A stretch of 64,000 nt of DNA. Origin: Planctomycetota bacterium. Lineage in GTDB: Bacteria; Planctomycetota; Planctomycetia; Pirellulales; Pirellulaceae. Positions 45,955-55,596 of this stretch are shown in pieces. The notes under the pieces are model-generated. The model did no database searches and was not told the origin of the DNA. It was given only the letters and a program-made list of their open reading frames with translations. A program made the position numbers and the translations under genes. Positions within the stretch are counted from its first letter, which is position 1, and every line of letters starts with the position of its first letter. The DNA lies in the NCBI GenBank assembly GCA_963204915.1, contig CAUJHS010000005.1, positions 93,933 to 157,932 of the forward strand, given 5' to 3'.

Positions 45955-46584
45955 CTAAGCGTCGGCCATGGCGCGAGGGCGGCGGAGTTTGCGCACCAGC
46001 CACAGGATGACCATCCCCAGCAACAGCCCCAACAAGCCGGCAATCACGATGCCTCCGATGGCGAACGTCTTCACCGCGTTCAACAACGGATTGTCGAACA
46101 TCCCGGCCGAGGCGTGGAAGGCCGCCAGCCGCCAACGGTCGCCGTCTTGGTCTTTGACAATCGTGGCGCTCCAGGGGCCGTCGACGGTCAGCTCCTGGCC
46201 TGTGGTCATGGTGAACCGGCTCACGGCTGTGCCGTAGACAACTTCCATGTCGTCGCCATGAAACGCACGGTTGGTCACGACCGGTTCGACGACGAAGCGT
46301 TCCACCACGGCGTTGTCGCCTCCCATTTTGGAACGGTAGTACGCCCGCACTTCGTCATGCCCGCGGCTTTGTTCGCCATCGAGCCAGGTGACGATCACGT
46401 CTTCGTGCACAAAAGAAAGCAGCTTTTCCAAGTCGTTCTTGTTCACCGCCTCGGTCAAACCTTCGCGGAGCGCTTGCAGCTCTTGATAAATGGGGTCGTT
46501 TTCCGGCGGTTGGGCGCCGGCGAAGCGGGCGGACGCCGTTAGCAACAAGGCGGCCGCAACCCAACAATTCGCAACTCGTGGCAT
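45955..46584 (-). CDS. exported SnoaL/NTF2-like protein
   Basis: A 209-residue protein. A signal peptide (about 1-25, FAGAQ) leads to an NTF2/SnoaL-like domain (about 30-155) with LREGLTEAVNKNDLEKLLSF, DVIVTWLDGEQSRGHDEVRA and WRLAAFHASAGMF. A C-terminal transmembrane helix (about 170-195, IGGIVIAGLLGLLLGMVILWL) follows, so the domain faces outward. It is coupled to the Rieske gene: the SD GAAGGAG overlaps the preceding stop and the gap is 10 bp. NTF2-like folds bind small hydrophobic ligands; combination with a Rieske oxygenase suggests a shared substrate, but this is not proven. Confidence 0.75.
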   Translation of the reverse strand: MPRVANCWVAAALLLTASARFAGAQPPENDPIYQELQALREGLTEAVNKNDLEKLLSFVHEDVIVTWLDGEQSRGHDEVRAYYRSKMGGDNAVVERFVVEPVVTNRAFHGDDMEVVYGTAVSRFTMTTGQELTVDGPWSATIVKDQDGDRWRLAAFHASAGMFDNPLLNAVKTFAIGGIVIAGLLGLLLGMVILWLVRKLRRPRAMADA

Positions 46585-46594
46585 AGTGGCTCCT

Positions 46595-47671
46595 TCACGC
46601 GGTCCAAGGTTGAGGAAAACAAGGAAGCGACGCCGCCCAGTGAAAAAACTCAATCATTTCGCGGTCCAGTTCCGTCAGGCTGCGCGGATTATATTGCGGA
46701 CTGCCCAAGCTATGTGACTCATCCATCAAGTAGGCTCGCGTCAGCCATCGGCGTACGCCCAGTGTGAGCGGCTCCGCCCAAGCGCCAATCATTCGATTCG
46801 ACTGACGCGGCGCAAACACGATGATTTCGCACCTTGTGGCGCCGTCTTCTTGAGGATGACTGACGATGAAGAACCGGCTGCGCGTGCGGCCAAAGTCGCC
46901 CGTGATGACCACCAACGTGCCGCCCCACGTGGTGATCGAGATCTCCACCTCCCGCCCGACCCAGCGGCGCAAGAAACGGTCGTAGTATTTTTCGCCTAGC
47001 ACTTCCGCCCGGTAGCGCGAACGGCGCGCCAGGGGCGCCGGCGTATCGACCTCCAAAGGCCCCAAGAGCCGCCGGCCATGAACGGTTTCGAAGTGTTGCA
47101 CGTCAAAGCCATGTGCGGCGACCATGTACCAGGGGCACGTTGCCGTAAACCCGCTCGGTCTGGCCGCACAATATGCTTCGGGAGCTTCGCCCGGAAAGAA
47201 CGGCAGCGGAAAGAGCGGCTTGCGGCCGTTGAAGAAAAACACCAGGCCATGGCGCTCGATCACGGGGTACGAGCCGACCCGGGCGAATTCGGGAACCTGC
47301 GCGGTGCGAGGAATGCTCACACAACGGCCATCGGGGGCGTACTGCCACTCATGGAAAGGGCAGCGCAGGCATTCGCCGTGCACCGAGCCGCGGCCCAGGT
47401 CGGCGCCCAAGTGAGCGCAGCGCGCTTCGAGAATCGCCACGCGGCCCGACTCGGTCCGATAGGCCGCCAGATCTCGCCCCAAAAAACGTTTGCTGACCGG
47501 CCCGCGCCGCAACTCCTGCGCACTGCCGAACAAATACCACGAAGCCGGCCACGCGGGGAAATCGCTTTCTGGCGGGGCAGTACGTAAAGGCGCCGGTTTC
47601 GTTAAACCAGGTGAGTCGGCGGACGCACTCGCCGCGCCAGGCGCCGCCACGGCGCCGGAAAAAGTGTTCAT
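46595..47671 (-). CDS. Rieske non-heme iron oxygenase
   Basis: A 358-residue oxygenase. The Rieske [2Fe-2S] site is C85-A-H87 and C104-P-F-H107, 17 residues between the two halves. The mononuclear iron site reads DVQHFETVHG with H193 and H198. The N-terminal 25 residues are Ala/Ser-rich. Its start ATG (47671) overlaps the preceding gene's stop as ATGA, a sign of coupled translation. The family oxidises aromatic rings, sterols or choline-type compounds with an electron-transfer partner, none of which is nearby. Substrate unknown. Confidence 0.88.
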   Translation of the reverse strand: MNTFSGAVAAPGAASASADSPGLTKPAPLRTAPPESDFPAWPASWYLFGSAQELRRGPVSKRFLGRDLAAYRTESGRVAILEARCAHLGADLGRGSVHGECLRCPFHEWQYAPDGRCVSIPRTAQVPEFARVGSYPVIERHGLVFFFNGRKPLFPLPFFPGEAPEAYCAARPSGFTATCPWYMVAAHGFDVQHFETVHGRRLLGPLEVDTPAPLARRSRYRAEVLGEKYYDRFLRRWVGREVEISITTWGGTLVVITGDFGRTRSRFFIVSHPQEDGATRCEIIVFAPRQSNRMIGAWAEPLTLGVRRWLTRAYLMDESHSLGSPQYNPRSLTELDREMIEFFHWAASLPCFPQPWTA

Positions 47672-48651
47672 GCACAAGGTTCCTGATGCAGCACCTGGCG
47701 CCCCAGGTAGGCAAAGATCGCGCGGGCCAAAGTGCGCAACTCCCAGCTTGGCCGCAGGTAGTGGTCGGCCCCCCAAACCGGCAGCACAACGCCGGGCCAG
47801 CGACACGCGTCGGCCAACAAGATGCTTCCGTCATTGGGCCCCAGCGCGGCGATGCGCTGCCGGAGCGTGCGCGTCAGCCGGTTGGTCATATGCTGCGAAA
47901 GCGGAAAGCCGATCACATGAATCGGCTCCAGGCGTCTGGGCAATCGCAAGGCGCCGTTGAGCGGCGCTCCCGGCCCGTAACGTAGATCGCGAATGACATC
48001 AAAGTTGTAGCCGCGCCACCGAAACAAGAAGCGATAGAACGCCAGCCGCACACGACGATGCAACAACCAATTGACCATTGGCGAGCCATCGAGGATACCG
48101 CACACACTGACCCACGCCACGACGTGTTGAAAGGCTTCCGCAGCGCCGGGTCGCGCTAGAGCGGCCTTCACGTCGGACCCGCCCTTGCTAACCGAAGCGA
48201 GAATCACGGGGCCAGTTGCATTGGCGCGCAGCCAGTCGAGAATCGCCGTCGCGTTGGACTCTAGCGCGCCGGTGCTGGCCGTGGGAATGACCGTGGTGCG
48301 GCAACCGAACTGCTCGGCGGCGTCGCGCAGAATGCGGCCATCAGCGCCCGTGTGAGGAAACTCGCGATAGAAAGCGCCGGGCGCGACCGCGCAGGTCATT
48401 CCCGCAAGGGAAGCGGTTTGGGCCGGCTCGTGGCGCAGTTGCTCGATTTGCGCGATCACCGGCCCATGCGTACGCGAGCGAATCAGCCGGTCGTACAGTA
48501 CGGCGGTCGTGTAATCGATCCCGCGCTCGGCCGTGAGGCGGGCCACCGCGGTTTGGTCCAAATGTTCCCACTCGGGCGCATGCGAGTCTTGCGCGGCCTG
48601 AGCCAACAAGGCGCCATCGTCGTCTGCGATGAATTCCGAATGCCTCGCCAT
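47668..48651 (-). CDS. alpha/beta-hydrolase-like protein, coupled to Rieske gene
   Basis: A 327-residue protein with segments of the alpha/beta-hydrolase fold: GPVILASVSKGGSDVKAAL (a candidate nucleophile elbow, SVSKG, not a perfect GxSxG), AWVSVCGILDG and a C-terminal GADHYLRPSWE. The start is uncertain; I chose the ATG at 48651, which has AAGG at fair distance, over ATG 48726 and an even longer frame that overlaps the kinase gene. No signal peptide. Coupled by ATGA to the Rieske oxygenase, so it likely acts on the same compound. Confidence 0.65.
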   Translation of the reverse strand: MARHSEFIADDDGALLAQAAQDSHAPEWEHLDQTAVARLTAERGIDYTTAVLYDRLIRSRTHGPVIAQIEQLRHEPAQTASLAGMTCAVAPGAFYREFPHTGADGRILRDAAEQFGCRTTVIPTASTGALESNATAILDWLRANATGPVILASVSKGGSDVKAALARPGAAEAFQHVVAWVSVCGILDGSPMVNWLLHRRVRLAFYRFLFRWRGYNFDVIRDLRYGPGAPLNGALRLPRRLEPIHVIGFPLSQHMTNRLTRTLRQRIAALGPNDGSILLADACRWPGVVLPVWGADHYLRPSWELRTLARAIFAYLGRQVLHQEPCA

Positions 48652-48881
48652 CAGCTTGCCTTGTTGGCCGCACCAGCCCGAGCGCCGTTCGTCCTTGGAA
48701 AAACTCACGGCCAGTATAGCGGTCATTCCAGGAATTGCCAGCAACGTCCGGCGAAACGCCAAACCCTTGGGGCGCCTTTGAACAAACCGCGACGCACTAG
48801 CGTGCGGTTTTTGCTCTATCGACGTGGCGAACCATGGCCTCGCTCTCAGCGGCTCATGGCCGCAGTTTGCAACAGCACCCA

Positions 48882-50936
48882 CTACCGGCCAATCGGCGCA
48901 TGTTCGTTCACCAACGACTCGTGAGTCGGCGGAGGCTCTTTGGCGTCGTGGTTCACGCGCCACGTTTCTAAGAGATTGGCGAACTCCGGCGCCGAGCGAA
49001 GCGGCGCCAGATCGGGGTCATCGGCCGGAAGCGGCGGAGCCTCCGCCTGTTCGGCAGCCGTTCGCAAGTGACTCATGGCGGTTTTGAGGTACAATTCCGC
49101 AAGTCCCGTTTCGCGTGCGGTTTTGCCTGCGCAAATGGCGTAAAGTCGAATCAAGTCGGGCAGGTAGGGACCCTCCTGCGATAACTCTTTTTCGAGCGAC
49201 TGCGCCTGGTCAAACGCCGTGGTGTGATCTCCCAACCTGGCCACGCACATGGTGCGCTGCAGTCGGTAGTATTCGGTTCGCCATCCGGTCTTGCCTGTGA
49301 GATCGCGGTCGGTTTGGATCATTTGATCCCAGAAAGCGATCATTTGTTTCAGCAGCGCATCGCGCGTTGTACGGTCGCCCGAGGCGACCATTTCATCACT
49401 CGTGCCGTATTGCGTGGCGAAACTCTTCACCAGATCGGAGATCGCCCGCTCAAATGCGAAGTATTGTTTGCGTTGAAACTGTTCGACCCGGAACTGCACC
49501 AACAGCCGATTGATAAACCCTTCTTTCGCCCGCAATTCAACCTGCGTTCGTTCGTTCGCAGCTCGCGCCTCGACAAGCGCCACGCTTGTTCCGGCCAGCC
49601 CGGCAAGCAGCGCTGCGAAGACCATCGCCGTGGCGGTAAGCGCCACGCGGTTCCTGCGGGCGAATTTTTGAAAGCGGTGCTGTGCGGAAGGCGGGCACGC
49701 GGAAACCGGCTCGCCTGTGAGATAGTTTTGGATATCCTCGGCCAGGGCGCTGGCCGACTGATACCGCCGATCGCGGTCCTTCTCGATGGCCCGCATCACG
49801 ACCCAATCCAACTCGCCCCGTAGGGCCAGGCTCAGGCTCTTGGCCTCGCTTTTGCGTTTGGCGGCGATCTCAGGACGCATGCCGCTGCTGCTGAGCCGCG
49901 CACTGGGGCGCGGCGGTTCTTCCAAGCGAATGATCCGCAGCAGTTCGTCAAAGGCGGCGGTGTGCATGCGTTTTTTGTCGAAGGGCGTTTCGCCCACCAG
50001 CAATTCATAAAGCAACACGCCTAGCGAGTAGATGTCGCTTCGCGTGTCGACATCGAGTTGGTTGAACGACGCCTGTTCAGGGCTCATGTAGTCGACGGTC
50101 CCCACGATCTGCCCGAAGCGCGTATACATCGTCTTTTCGGTCAACTTATGCCCGATGGCCTTGGCCAGGCCGAAGTCAATCACCTTGGGCGCCGGCCGCG
50201 TGTCGTACTGGGCTACCAACACGTTCGAGGGCTTGAGATCGCGATGAATGATGCCTTTTTGGTGGGCATGCTGCACCGCATGACAAACCGGCACGAACAA
50301 CTCTAAACGCTGCCGCAGAGAAAGTTGCCGGTCGTCGCAATACTTCGTAATGGTAACTCCCCGAACCAGCTCCATCACGAAATACGGGCGCGATTTTTCA
50401 TACGTCCCCGCATCGAGCACGCGGGCGATATTCGGGTGGTCCATCATCGCCAACGCTTGCCGCTCCGCCTCAAACCGCGCCATGATCTCGCGCGAGTCCA
50501 TGCCCGGCTTGACGATCTTGAGGGCCACGCGGCGCGAGACGGGCTGGGTTTGCTCGGCCATGTAGACCATGCCCATGCCCCCTTCGCCAATCTTCTGGAG
50601 CAGTTTGTAGTTGCCGATCACCTTATTGGCGTCGTCTTCATCTCCCTTCTCAGCACTTGCCATCTCCGCGTGATGATCGGTGGACGCCATCGCCGTGGCG
50701 TGCGGATCCTCAGCGCCAAAACTAGCCGTGAGGTATTCCCGCTCCAAACGACGCAGTTCGGCCAGCAACTGTCGGTCGGGCGGCAACCTGCATTCGCGCA
50801 CGAACTCTTCCGCCGTGATCCGCTCCCCGCGCTGCAGGCGCGCCTCGAACTGGTCACAGTAACGGTCACATTGTTCGAGATTCATAAACGCGCCCATGCG
50901 GATTCCATCCTGACGAAGACGGCTGAAGAACGACAT
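48882..50936 (-). CDS. membrane Ser/Thr protein kinase
   Basis: A 684-residue planctomycete-type Hanks kinase. The glycine loop is GEGGMGMVY, the Lys is in VALKIVKPG (K140), the catalytic loop HRDLKPSN (231-238), then DFGLAKA (254) and the activation segment with YMSPEQASF. A transmembrane helix (about 436-455, ATAMVFAALLAGLAGTSVAL) divides the cytoplasmic kinase from an external helical region of about 230 residues. The N-terminal ~105 residues resemble a small conserved pre-kinase segment ([16 protein letters not shown]). The start is uncertain: ATG codons at 50936, 50897 and 50885 are in frame; the overlap with a lipoprotein gene favours the latter two. A divergent ECF sigma factor and a DUF1559 gene are nearby. 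Confidence 0.92.
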   Translation of the reverse strand: MSFFSRLRQDGIRMGAFMNLEQCDRYCDQFEARLQRGERITAEEFVRECRLPPDRQLLAELRRLEREYLTASFGAEDPHATAMASTDHHAEMASAEKGDEDDANKVIGNYKLLQKIGEGGMGMVYMAEQTQPVSRRVALKIVKPGMDSREIMARFEAERQALAMMDHPNIARVLDAGTYEKSRPYFVMELVRGVTITKYCDDRQLSLRQRLELFVPVCHAVQHAHQKGIIHRDLKPSNVLVAQYDTRPAPKVIDFGLAKAIGHKLTEKTMYTRFGQIVGTVDYMSPEQASFNQLDVDTRSDIYSLGVLLYELLVGETPFDKKRMHTAAFDELLRIIRLEEPPRPSARLSSSGMRPEIAAKRKSEAKSLSLALRGELDWVVMRAIEKDRDRRYQSASALAEDIQNYLTGEPVSACPPSAQHRFQKFARRNRVALTATAMVFAALLAGLAGTSVALVEARAANERTQVELRAKEGFINRLLVQFRVEQFQRKQYFAFERAISDLVKSFATQYGTSDEMVASGDRTTRDALLKQMIAFWDQMIQTDRDLTGKTGWRTEYYRLQRTMCVARLGDHTTAFDQAQSLEKELSQEGPYLPDLIRLYAICAGKTARETGLAELYLKTAMSHLRTAAEQAEAPPLPADDPDLAPLRSAPEFANLLETWRVNHDAKEPPPTHESLVNEHAPIGR

Positions 50937-51126
50937 TTAAGAAACTCGGCTCGGCCCTGGACTGCTGCGCCGGTCGACGCGGCGGAAAACGATTGGGCGG
51001 ACGAGGTTTCCGTTCTTCCTCTTGTTGGCAGCCCAGCGATGCGAACAGCGCCAAGGCGGCAATCATCACGGACGGGATTCTCCGGAGGGTTCGACCGTGA
51101 CCGTTGTGAGGCTTAGTACGAACCAT
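50866..51126 (-). CDS. small lipoprotein
   Basis: An 86-residue frame with a lipoprotein signal ([17 protein letters not shown], Cys at about 33) and a Pro/Arg/Glu-rich tail. Its ATG overlaps the DUF1559 stop by 14 bp, and its end overlaps the kinase start region by about 70 bp if the kinase begins at 50936. Small lipoproteins after DUF1559 genes are common in planctomycetes. The overlap makes the exact ends uncertain. Confidence 0.55.
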   Translation of the reverse strand: MVRTKPHNGHGRTLRRIPSVMIAALALFASLGCQQEEERKPRPPNRFPPRRPAQQSRAEPSFLNVVLQPSSSGWNPHGRVYESRTM

Positions 51127-52090
51127 GGATCACCTCCCCTCCGTCACGAGTTCCCAAGCCACGAAACAGATCGCGGTCCACCGTGTAACTCACGAGCCGG
51201 ACGCTTCCATCGGCCAAGACAAACTGTGCCCCGCCGGCGTGAGCGGACCAGAAGTGCCAGCTGTCGATGTCGGTCCCCTGACCGTCATCGGTAAACTGAT
51301 ACGACCCCTGCTGGAAAAAGGACTGCGGCCCGTCGGGAGCGCACTCGCCCGCCACCGCAATGCGCTCATTCGTGCCCAGCACCACGTCAATCGCGCCAAA
51401 GAACGGATACGGACCGGCGCCGGCGAACCACCAACCCCAGTAGCCGTCGTGGTCGCGCATGCGTTCGCCCACCATCAACGTATTGGAGGTCCCGTCCGTC
51501 ACATCGGCGAACTTCACGCGCGAATTGACGTACAGCATGCCGTTGAACTCGAATTGATCCGTTCCGTTCACGCCCAGGTAATGCGTGTGCACGAACTTCA
51601 CTTCGGGCGGAACGTCGATCACGAAAGGTTCGTCTCCCCGCGGCACGCTTGGGCATTGGAACGATTCGATGCGCTTTTCGCAGAGGAAGCCGCCGCCGGG
51701 CAAACCCGCCGAGGGATTCACGAACGCCCACTCGTCAAAGCGAATTTGGTCATACAATGTGCGCTGCTCCATGAAGGGCAGGATCCGCGACATCCAACTG
51801 AACCAATATTCTTCATTCTCGGGACGCAGCATGCCGGGGTAGGGATGTGCGATCGAAATCGGATCGTGCCAGTGCGCCGGGGGCATCCGCTTGTAGGTAT
51901 CGTGGAAATGGTGCAGCGCAAGTCCGGTTTGCTTCAGGTTGTTGCTACATTGCATGCGTCGTGCGGCTTCCCGCGCGGCCTGCACGGCGGGCAAGATGAG
52001 GGCGACCAGCACGCCAATCACGGCGATCACCACCAACAGTTCCACCAGTGTGAAACCTTCTCGTTCGCGCCGTGATGTCTGCCGTACCAT
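51113..52090 (-). CDS. DUF1559 pseudopilin-like protein
   Basis: A 325-residue protein with a type IV prepilin-like N-terminus: [20 protein letters not shown], cut after the Gly by prepilin peptidase, followed by [17 protein letters not shown]. The DUF1559 body follows, closing with the H-x9-DG motif ([18 protein letters not shown]). Many copies exist per planctomycete genome, and their exported pilus-like assembly is unproven. The ATG at 52090 has TTGGAG upstream. The gene is divergent from the ECF sigma factor and upstream of the small lipoprotein. Confidence 0.95.
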   Translation of the reverse strand: MVRQTSRREREGFTLVELLVVIAVIGVLVALILPAVQAAREAARRMQCSNNLKQTGLALHHFHDTYKRMPPAHWHDPISIAHPYPGMLRPENEEYWFSWMSRILPFMEQRTLYDQIRFDEWAFVNPSAGLPGGGFLCEKRIESFQCPSVPRGDEPFVIDVPPEVKFVHTHYLGVNGTDQFEFNGMLYVNSRVKFADVTDGTSNTLMVGERMRDHDGYWGWWFAGAGPYPFFGAIDVVLGTNERIAVAGECAPDGPQSFFQQGSYQFTDDGQGTDIDSWHFWSAHAGGAQFVLADGSVRLVSYTVDRDLFRGLGTRDGGEVIHGSY

Positions 52091-52364
52091 GACGATACTC
52101 CAAGAACGTAAAAGATGAGGCTGGATGAGATAATCAACCTATCCGGGGGGGCGGTTGTGTGCAAGAAGAATTGGGTTCAAAATTGCTTATCACGTTATGG
52201 CGTTTCGTTGCGATGAGATATGACCAAGCGAGCGACGCCGGGGAGGGCCGGCGCGATGTACTGTGAAGTGTCGCAAGGCCGACACCACCGCGCGACAACT
52301 CCTCTAACAGGAAACACGCAAGTCGAGCCTTAAACCCTTCAACTTTTTTTCCTGCATTCGGCTC

Positions 52365-53021
52365 ATGGCCGTTCCTGAAGGCGCAAAGACAAAAGAGACA
52401 ATGACTTCCGAAGAACCAACGGTCGAGCGCAGCCACTCGGTTACGCTGATGATCCAGCAGTTGAAGGATGACCCTAGCGAGGCGGCCGGCGCCATTTGGC
52501 AACGCTTTTTTACTCGGCTGCTTCCCCTGGCCCGCGCCCGGCTACGCGGTTTGGCCGACCAAAGCGTTGATGAGGAAGACCTGCTGGTGTCGGTCTTCGA
52601 TCGGTTCTTCGTGGCGGCCAGCGAAGACCGCTTCGCAAGGCTTCACGACCGCGACGACCTGTGGCAAATCCTCTTGATGCTGACCGACCACCAGGTCGCC
52701 GAACAATACCGCCGCTCGCACGCCCAGAAGCGCGGCGGCGGGAAGGTCGCTTCGCTCGACGGCGCGACTGCGGGACAACCGGCCGACTGGCGCTCGCTGG
52801 CCGAAGTCGAACTACCCCCGGAATACGTCGTCGCATTTAACGACAACATGCAGCATGCCCTGGCGAAACTGGACGAAGAAAAGACCCGCAACGTTGCGCT
52901 GTTGAAGCTGGAAGGTTACGAGAACCGCGAGATCGCCCGCCAGTTGGGCATCAGCCTTAGCTCGGTCGAACGCAAGCTGCGCGTGGTGCGAGAAAAATGG
53001 CAAGGGTGCTGGAAAGAATAA
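52365..53021 (+). CDS. ECF sigma factor
   Basis: A 218-residue extracytoplasmic-function sigma factor of the planctomycete type. Region 2 spans about 40-110 (RLLPLARARLRGLADQSVDE, DLLVSVFDRFF) and region 4 about 155-215 with the helix-turn-helix YENREIARQLGISLSSVERK. It is divergent from the DUF1559-lipoprotein-kinase genes by about 270 bp, a common pairing of ECF sigma and kinase in this phylum, where the kinase is thought to control the sigma factor. No anti-sigma is nearby. The ATG at 52365 or the ATG at 52401 could be used. Confidence 0.9.
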   Translation: MAVPEGAKTKETMTSEEPTVERSHSVTLMIQQLKDDPSEAAGAIWQRFFTRLLPLARARLRGLADQSVDEEDLLVSVFDRFFVAASEDRFARLHDRDDLWQILLMLTDHQVAEQYRRSHAQKRGGGKVASLDGATAGQPADWRSLAEVELPPEYVVAFNDNMQHALAKLDEEKTRNVALLKLEGYENREIARQLGISLSSVERKLRVVREKWQGCWKE

Positions 53022-53154
53022 AGGCGAACACGGGCTTCGCCGGTCACTGCCGATCTGCCCAACCTTGCGAAGCCCAGCATGGTAAAGCATCCATGAAAAA
53101 TAAAAGCCTAAAAAACCGGCTTCCACTGTGCGGCGACGCCGCCAAGGAGAATTT

Positions 53155-53622
53155 ATGGGCAACGCCAAAGGGATTGACACGTATCTCGCCGGGGGAGAGG
53201 CGGTGGTGCAGGCGGTCGACGGGCTCAGCGCGGCGCAACTCCGCGCTCGTCCAATACCCGGCAAGTGGAGTTGCCTCGAAGTGATTTGCCATCTTGCCGA
53301 TTCGGAGGCTTTGTTCGCCGACCGGATGAAGCGCGTGCTTGCCGAGGATCGGCCGGCGTTACCCTTCGCCGATCCCCATCGCTATGTAGCGGCGCTGGCG
53401 TATCACGAACGCGACGCTCACGAGGAGGCTGAGTTCATCAGGCTAGTGCGGCGCCAAATGGCGCGCATCCTCCGAGCGCAACCCGTCGAGGCATGGCAGC
53501 GCGTGGGGGTTCATAGCGAGGAAGGAGAACGGACGCTAGAACAGTTGCTGCTCAAAGCGATCGACCACTTGGACCATCATCTAACTCACCTGCGCGACAA
53601 ACGCCAATCGCTGCAAAGTTGA
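53155..53622 (+). CDS. DinB-family protein
   Basis: A 155-residue four-helix protein with the metal-binding His triad typical of DinB-like proteins: VICHLADSE (His about 41), a middle acidic helix and HLDHHLTHLRDK near the end. GKWSCLEVICHLADSEALF and LKAIDHLDHHL are family segments. The ATG at 53155 follows AAGGAG. Members bind metals and some act in thiol metabolism or damage response. The exact function is not known here. Confidence 0.85.
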   Translation: MGNAKGIDTYLAGGEAVVQAVDGLSAAQLRARPIPGKWSCLEVICHLADSEALFADRMKRVLAEDRPALPFADPHRYVAALAYHERDAHEEAEFIRLVRRQMARILRAQPVEAWQRVGVHSEEGERTLEQLLLKAIDHLDHHLTHLRDKRQSLQS

Positions 53623-53648
53623 AAAGCAAACAAGGCACAAGTCCCAAC

Positions 53649-54434
53649 TTAACGGATTCTTCTGTTCAGGGAGATTCTCGTTACGGCTCTCCTGACCCTT
53701 TTATGTCTGCTTTGGTTGCGCCGACGAGAAACCACGACGCTCGCGAGGGAGCCCACCGCAAATAGCGCAAGCGAAGAGGGTTCGGGAACCGGTGATGCAT
53801 CGACCGGCGCCTGACTATAGATGATCTGAAGGTTGGGGCGAAACGCGACCGTTCCAAAGTTGGCGCTATGGAAAGTTAGGTACGTTACGGCGGGGGCTTT
53901 GATGAGCAATCCGTGATTGGACGCGCCGCCGTCGTACCAATCTTGCACGAGGGATGTAATATTCCAAGTGACCGGCTGGTTACTTGATAATGGGTTCAAT
54001 GTGGACGTCGCGATTGCCGTTGCAACGTGGTCGCCGCCTGGTGTGGTCCAGGTATTGCCTGTGGAAGCCGAATTCCAAGTCGCTTGCGCCTCCACCCAGG
54101 ATTTCGTCACCTGGTGAACGGTCATTGGGTTGGCGGAAGGATTCGATCCGTAGGTTGTGTTGGAGAATAAAGTGAGTACGGCAGAGTCGATTTGCTGTCC
54201 CATCGGAATTGAACTGATATCGAACTGGAGTAAACTGCGCTGCGTGTTGCCTGGAATGTTGTAAACCGAAAGCAACGTGGAGTTATCGGTTAAGCCCGTG
54301 TTGTAGGAATGTAATCGTGTATCTTGCGTGGCGCCTAAGTTGATAATGGCCCCAATCGCCGCGGAAGAACTCGAAGAGACAAAAACGGCCACCAAGCAAA
54401 CGCATAGTACACCACGGAACTGCCGAAGTTTCAT
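53649..54434 (-). CDS. PEP-CTERM protein with DNRLRE/CBM-like domain
   Basis: A 261-residue secreted protein. A signal peptide (about 1-28) is followed by a DNRLRE (CBM96-like) beta-sandwich domain: DTRLHSYN, RSLLQFDISSIP, WNITSLVQDWYDGG and LTFHSANFG. The end has the sorting signal VPEPSSLALFAVG followed by a hydrophobic stretch and RRR, a PEP-CTERM recognised by exosortase. About 20 more basic residues follow the RRR, which is unusual. The family binds carbohydrates, so it is likely surface-attached. No exosortase gene is in the window. Confidence 0.85.
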   Translation of the reverse strand: MKLRQFRGVLCVCLVAVFVSSSSSAAIGAIINLGATQDTRLHSYNTGLTDNSTLLSVYNIPGNTQRSLLQFDISSIPMGQQIDSAVLTLFSNTTYGSNPSANPMTVHQVTKSWVEAQATWNSASTGNTWTTPGGDHVATAIATSTLNPLSSNQPVTWNITSLVQDWYDGGASNHGLLIKAPAVTYLTFHSANFGTVAFRPNLQIIYSQAPVDASPVPEPSSLALFAVGSLASVVVSRRRNQSRHKRVRRAVTRISLNRRIR

Positions 54435-54680
54435 AACGGGTCACTCAGGTCTTGGATAAAGGAATGGGGGCATACCGACTCTGCAGAGCAAGCCTGAAGA
54501 GCGTCTTCTAATTACCTGCGCGAAATCTCCAGGAGCGACCCAAAAAAGCGTTGTCGGGAAAAATTTTTGGTGATTTACAGCGAGCAGCAGGTGAATGAGA
54601 CAGGACTTTTGCCGCAGACATTGGTGCGTCGGGCGCCGCTTTACCGTCAGTCGCGGCGACCATATCGAAAGGTTGACGTC

Positions 54681-55580
54681 ATGAAGTTGGCTCCCTTTGT
54701 ACAAACCGGAAACGGAGTTCACCCAACGATTGACTTCGAATCGCTGGCGCGGTGCTACCCGGATCTTCCCCTCGACGTTTGGAACATCAGTAGCGCCAGC
54801 GATTTGATCAGTTGGGAGATCATGCGAGACCGCTATGAAATCAAAGATCCTCTGGCCGTTCCTTGTGACCTATTCGTTTGGGGCATCGGCGAGCCGCCGG
54901 ATGGCCGCTTGACGCGTGTTGGAGGCGTGCCGTGGTTGCCCAAAAAGACGCCGTGGCCCGTCGTTCGCGGTGTCGTGACGACCTTCTTGTGCCAGTTCGA
55001 TTTCCGCGACAGTCGAGATCTGAAAGGTCAGCGAGCGGGTGGCCCACTGCCGGGAGATTTGTTACTGGTGTTTGTTACGCACGAAGACGCCATACTCGCC
55101 GGAGATGAGCAAGAAATGCGTTTCGTTTGGGTCTCAGCGGATGAGACGGATGTGGTGACGGCCGCCGATATTCCCGCTCCAACACACCCCTTCCGAGAGT
55201 TTGTCGCTACCTGGGGCGTGCGTTATCGCACTTACGACGCGCCAACCAAGTGGGACCAGGCTTTTGATATTCGCGATAAACAAGCCCGTGGTCGCAGTTG
55301 GAGCCTGCCCGTTTTATGGGGCACGAAAATCGGGGGAGTTCCTTATAACTCGCAGCAAATCCAGCGTAAAACACCGCCAAATTATTTGTGCCAGTTGACG
55401 TCGATTCAGGCCAGCCACATACAATGGCCCTGGGTCAACCAAGAAGAACCCTTAAGCACGGATCCTCGGGAGAATAGCATCTACGCAGGCAAGAACTGTT
55501 TGATGATCGGCGATATGGGCGAGTTGACCTTGTTTCTGCATGACGACGGGACCATTACCACCGACAGCGCGTGCGGTTGA
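54681..55580 (+). CDS. DUF1963-family protein
   Basis: A 299-residue soluble protein of the DUF1963 (YwqG-like) family: GGVPWLPKKTPWPV, TFLCQFDFRDSRDL, GDLLLVFV and GDMGELTLFLHDDG are its conserved segments. The ATG at 54681, with GAAAGG upstream, is preferred to an in-frame codon 114 bp earlier. No catalytic residue is known for the family, whose role is unclear. It lies just before the RAYT element. Confidence 0.75.
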   Translation: MKLAPFVQTGNGVHPTIDFESLARCYPDLPLDVWNISSASDLISWEIMRDRYEIKDPLAVPCDLFVWGIGEPPDGRLTRVGGVPWLPKKTPWPVVRGVVTTFLCQFDFRDSRDLKGQRAGGPLPGDLLLVFVTHEDAILAGDEQEMRFVWVSADETDVVTAADIPAPTHPFREFVATWGVRYRTYDAPTKWDQAFDIRDKQARGRSWSLPVLWGTKIGGVPYNSQQIQRKTPPNYLCQLTSIQASHIQWPWVNQEEPLSTDPRENSIYAGKNCLMIGDMGELTLFLHDDGTITTDSACG

Positions 55581-55596
55581 GATAGAATAAGAGAAT

